In this document: positions 32,066-34,545 of the stretch, piece by piece
How the letters are laid out: each line of letters opens with the position of its first letter
Numbering within the stretch: the first letter of the stretch is position 1
Assembly: GCA_016932435.1 (NCBI GenBank)
Contig: JAFGCW010000075.1
Coordinates: forward strand, 1-34,545
Reading direction: 5' to 3'
Length of the DNA stretch: 34,545 nucleotides
Origin: Dehalococcoidales bacterium
Lineage (GTDB): Bacteria > Chloroflexota > Dehalococcoidia > Dehalococcoidales > UBA2162
Made by a program: the position numbers and the translations under genes
The notes under the pieces: model-generated
Seen by the model: only the letters and a program-made list of their open reading frames with translations
What the model was told of the DNA's origin: nothing
Database searches by the model: none

Positions 32066-32665
32066 ATGAGAATTTCCGTTATCCTTGGTCATCCGGATAC
32101 AAACAGCTTCAACTACGCCATTGCTGATACGGTAGTAAAAGCCCTGCGTGACAATGGTCACGAGGTAATATTTCACGATCTTTACCGCGAGGACTTCCCA
32201 CCTGTAATTCCTGCAGAAGAGATTCCTAAAGATGTATCCTTACCGGATATAATCGAAAAGCACTGCCGGGAGATCGCAGAAACCGAAGGAATAGTCATTG
32301 TCCACCCGAACTGGTGGGGGCAGCCGCCGGCGATCCTGAAGGGCTGGATAGACCGCGTATTGCGTCCCGGAGTGGCATACCGGTTTGCCGAAGGCGATGC
32401 CGGTGACGGTGAACTGATAGGATTGCTGAAAACGGAACAGGTTATCATATTCAATACATCCAACACACTGGTTGAAAGAGAACAGAACCTGTACGGCGAT
32501 TCCCTCGAACTATTATGGAAAAACAATATGCTCGTTTCCTGTGGCGTAAAGAATTACTACCGGAAAAATTTCGGCGTTATCGTTACCAGCACGCCGGAAC
32601 AGAGACGCGAATGGCTGCGAGAAGCGACAGAAACCGTATTGAGGTACTTCCCGCCTGAGAGTTGA
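32066..32665 (+). CDS. Flavodoxin-like NAD(P)H oxidoreductase (quinone reductase family)
   Basis: A 199-aa flavoprotein with the opening MRISVILGHPDTNSFNYAIAD, VHPNWWGQPPAILKGWIDRVLRPGVAYRF, and FNTSNTL, typical of the KefF/MdaB/NQO-like flavodoxin fold that binds FMN or FAD and reduces quinones with NAD(P)H. The start is the ATG at 32066 (GGAG nine bases upstream); the frame extends left without a start signal. The alpha/beta hydrolase ATG follows the stop codon directly, so the two are translationally coupled and may act on the same aromatic or quinone compound. Confidence 0.88.
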   Translation: MRISVILGHPDTNSFNYAIADTVVKALRDNGHEVIFHDLYREDFPPVIPAEEIPKDVSLPDIIEKHCREIAETEGIVIVHPNWWGQPPAILKGWIDRVLRPGVAYRFAEGDAGDGELIGLLKTEQVIIFNTSNTLVEREQNLYGDSLELLWKNNMLVSCGVKNYYRKNFGVIVTSTPEQRREWLREATETVLRYFPPES

Positions 32666-33640
32666 ATGATAGATAAAAAGGTCCGTAAAGCCGGTTACAC
32701 AGAACAGGTTCTGGATACCGGTGAAATTAAACTGAACTATGTCGCCGGTCCGGATAACGGCCCACCGCTGGTACTCATCCCGGGACAGGGACTGCTGTGG
32801 GAAAGTTACCGGAAATCACTGCCATTGCTGGCTGAACACTTCCAGGCTTATGCGGTCGATGTACGCGGTCACGGCGGATCGAGCTACACCCCGGGTGAAT
32901 ACAACTTCGATACCATGGGCAAAGACATCGCCGCCCTGCTTGAAAAGGCTGTGAAAAGGAAAACCGTCATTTCCGGTAATTCCTCAGGTGGTCTTATCGC
33001 CCTCTGGGTAGCGGCTAACCATCCCGAACTCGTGTCTGGTATTATCCTCGAAGATACACCCGTTTTCAGTGCGGAGTGGCCACGGTTAAGAGACGACTGC
33101 TGGGCATACAATTCCTTCAAACGAATAACGGAGACGGTCGGCGCACACGGTAAAAAAGGACTTCCCGATTTCTTCAAGACAATTGAAGTTCCTGTTGAAG
33201 GAAAAGAAAAAGTATTAAAATTCCCAAGCTCCATTGGCAGCACTGTTGCATGGATAGTACGCATGAATCAATTATTGAAACCCGGAAAACCGGTAGATAT
33301 CCCGTTTCTGCCGTCCGAGGTCAGGTTAATCGTAAAATGCCTTTCCGACTACGACCCGGAATTCTCAAGAGCATTCGTCGACGGCAGCGCCTGTATTGGA
33401 TTCGACCACGCGGAAGCGTTGAAGAAAGTACAGTGCCCGATCCTGGTGCTTCACGCAAACTGGTTCAGGACGCCGGAATACGGTCTTGTCGGTTCGATGG
33501 ATGACAATGACGTGGCCAGGCTTAAATCCCTGGTTCCCGGCTGTATCTATAAAAAAATAACCTCCGGTCATATGATCCACTTCGAGGAACCGGAAGCGTA
33601 TGTACAAACAGTGCTGGAATTTATTACGGAGAGTATCTAA
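32666..33640 (+). CDS. Alpha/beta-fold hydrolase
   Basis: A 324-aa hydrolase. Seen: the oxyanion region LVLIPGQGLLWES, VDVRGHGGSS, the nucleophile elbow SGNSSGG (about Ser109), the cap segment, LVLHANW, and the catalytic histidine in SGHMIHFEEP. The acid residue is probably in the segment after LVLHANW. It resembles C-C bond and ester hydrolases such as haloperoxidase/MhpC-like enzymes; the substrate is unknown. It starts immediately after the stop codon of the oxidoreductase gene. Confidence 0.87.
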   Translation: MIDKKVRKAGYTEQVLDTGEIKLNYVAGPDNGPPLVLIPGQGLLWESYRKSLPLLAEHFQAYAVDVRGHGGSSYTPGEYNFDTMGKDIAALLEKAVKRKTVISGNSSGGLIALWVAANHPELVSGIILEDTPVFSAEWPRLRDDCWAYNSFKRITETVGAHGKKGLPDFFKTIEVPVEGKEKVLKFPSSIGSTVAWIVRMNQLLKPGKPVDIPFLPSEVRLIVKCLSDYDPEFSRAFVDGSACIGFDHAEALKKVQCPILVLHANWFRTPEYGLVGSMDDNDVARLKSLVPGCIYKKITSGHMIHFEEPEAYVQTVLEFITESI

Positions 33641-33679
33641 TTACTTTCTATTCAGGCACTTTTCGCACAGATACTATTA

Positions 33680-34003
33680 TCAGAATGTACGATCATCATC
33701 TTCTTCATCAGTCTGCTTTTTCAACTCTTCTTCGGCAGCCAGAAGCTCATCTTCATCTGCAATGAAACTTTCATCCGACAAGATTGATTCCACTATGTCT
33801 TGTGCCGGTTCTTCAATATAGAATTCTCTTCCGCATTCCAGGCATTTACAGGTTACGTATCTCTGACCTCTCCATGTTCGAATATAGTCGGGTTGCTCTG
33901 TTCCCGGAGAAAAGGCCACTTTTATATTCGTACTTCCGCAATACTGGCATAATGGTCGCGACTGTGTATTTTTTCTCGATTTCTTTCTTCTGAACGGCCA
34001 CAT
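33680..34003 (-). CDS. Zinc-ribbon protein with an acidic tail, function unknown
   Basis: A protein of about 107 aa. It opens MWPFRRKKSRKN, then has LCQYCGSTNIKVAFSPG and CKCLECGREFY, two CxxC pairs of a zinc ribbon (about residues 18-65), followed by a strongly acidic tail (DEDELLAAEEELKKQTDEEDDD). I place the start at the ATG at 34003; the frame also opens at a GTG (34042) without a ribosome-binding site. No family is recognised. It converges on the alpha/beta hydrolase gene. Confidence 0.65.
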   Translation of the reverse strand: MWPFRRKKSRKNTQSRPLCQYCGSTNIKVAFSPGTEQPDYIRTWRGQRYVTCKCLECGREFYIEEPAQDIVESILSDESFIADEDELLAAEEELKKQTDEEDDDRTF

Positions 34004-34098
34004 ATCAATCTCATTGTAACCTGCATGAAAGAGAGTTTCCACATCGATCCATACTGTTTATCCATCAAATAGAAAAGAATCATAACCTGCTGCTAAAT

Positions 34099-34128
34099 TT
34101 GATAAAGTTCACTAAAATCAGCTATGTT
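34099..34128 (+). promoter_or_regulatory. Sigma-70 promoter of the 71-aa gene at 34168
   Basis: TTGATA (34099-34104), 18-base spacer, TATGTT (34123-34128). The start would be near 34135, and GGGGGG (34155-34160) serves as ribosome-binding site. Confidence 0.6.
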
Positions 34129-34167
34129 AATAATATCAGCAGCATAAGGAAATTGGGGGGTAACAAG

Positions 34168-34383
34168 ATGAAAGTACCATACCAGGGAAGACAGGTTGAG
34201 GGTAATCCTGTCGAATTCCTGACTCGAAATGAAGACTTCAACGAATATCAGCTAACCGACGGTACGATCCTTAAGATCAAGATGGTTGTGACACGTATCA
34301 TTAAACTGGAGGAAGAGAAAGCACCGGACGGAAAACCGATATACCTGATACAAAGTCAGAATGTGGTAGCGCCGATCGATTAG
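34168..34383 (+). CDS. Small conserved-looking protein of unknown function, 71 aa
   Basis: The start at ATG 34168 is supported by GGGGGG upstream and a promoter. The translation begins MKVPYQGRQVEG and continues with beta-strand-like segments (YQLTDGTILKIKMVV, RIIKLE, PIYLIQSQNVV). It has no cysteines, membrane segments or known motif. A small beta-rich (perhaps SH3-like) domain is the best structural guess. The stretch from 34384 to the window end has no supported gene. Confidence 0.65.
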   Translation: MKVPYQGRQVEGNPVEFLTRNEDFNEYQLTDGTILKIKMVVTRIIKLEEEKAPDGKPIYLIQSQNVVAPID

Positions 34384-34545
34384 TAAAAAAACACGATCCG
34401 AAATGATGCGTTGTTTTGTATGGAAATGATATTATCTCAACACCTTTATTCTTCTTTTTACCCTTTTCCCCGGTTACGAGTTCACCCCCTTGTATTGTGA
34501 GTCAGTGGTAAGATTAACCATTAGGCACAGCAGACCGGTCACCCC

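Noticed and set aside
1..34545. CRISPR array, phage genes or insertion sequence with transposase
   Set aside because: No regularly spaced direct repeats, no Cas, integrase, capsid or transposase motifs were seen on either strand; the repeats present are dispersed and palindromic.
34384..34545. A possible gene starting at GTG near 34507 and running off the right edge
   Set aside because: Only about 12 codons are visible, with no ribosome-binding site, so a call cannot be supported.

Overview
The window looks like a chromosomal segment of a free-living bacterium, most plausibly a Dehalococcoidia-like member of the Chloroflexota. That placement is an inference. It rests on the mix of genes: an orphan EF-Tu domain-II-like protein, a TGS-domain GTPase, an MTH1187-type thiamine-binding protein, COG1237 MBL and DUF502 proteins, a ribD-ribE-ribBA-ribH operon, and intergenic repeats of the 'GTCATTGCGAG...GTGGCAATCT' and 'TGTCATTCTGAG' types. 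No rRNA or other phylogenetic marker is present. Genes are dense, in short operons on both strands, and several promoters match the sigma-70 consensus closely.

Layout. 1-1750 is visibly AT-richer than the rest. It holds the 5' end of an ADP-ribosylglycohydrolase gene (running off the left edge) divergent from a PIN-domain protein gene, and it abuts the 3' end of a tRNA-Val(GAC) gene, as an integrated island might. 2194-4306 has a sodium:solute symporter, a 71-aa coiled-coil/CxxC protein behind a perfect consensus promoter, and the EF-Tu domain-II-like protein. 4348-7897 is a complete riboflavin operon (minus strand) with no visible FMN riboswitch. 8164-8742 is signal peptidase I. 8799-14268 is a hydroxyacid/C3 metabolism cluster: a D-2-hydroxyacid dehydrogenase and an Ldh-family dehydrogenase in one operon, a divergent glycerate 2-kinase, and a ThDP enzyme with an altered cofactor motif. 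14383-15321 is a TGS GTPase preceded by a consensus promoter, a 31-codon ORF and an intrinsic hairpin (possible attenuation). 15612-18801 carries a sirtuin with a variant NAD-binding motif, lspA, a DksA-like protein, a coding remnant, a thiamine-binding protein and a methyltransferase.

19292-22308 starts with a Fur-family regulator that has a Fur-box-like operator over its own start site. A histidine-rich membrane protein, a COG1237 MBL protein and PyrD follow. 22309-22910 is a repeat-rich spacer. 22911-25560 has DUF502 and the cysK-cysE pair. 25566-27101 has an unlisted 54-aa zinc-finger gene and an SLC13/ArsB-type permease. 27109-29475 is a regulatory module: four-helix membrane protein, XRE regulator, and a sigma factor with a very large C-terminal extension. 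29571-31838 is an MFS exporter coupled to an unrecognised Cys-rich protein. 32066-33640 is an NAD(P)H oxidoreductase abutting an alpha/beta hydrolase. The window ends with two small unknown proteins.

Working together: the rib operon supplies FMN/FAD to PyrD and the flavodoxin-like oxidoreductase; cysE makes the O-acetylserine used by cysK; the two hydroxyacid dehydrogenases, the kinase and the ThDP enzyme look like a small hydroxyacid utilisation route. The strongest candidates for something undescribed are the Fur-linked His-rich membrane protein, the leader-ORF/attenuator upstream of the degenerate TGS GTPase, the sigma factor with a roughly 380-residue extension, and the MFS-coupled Cys-rich protein.
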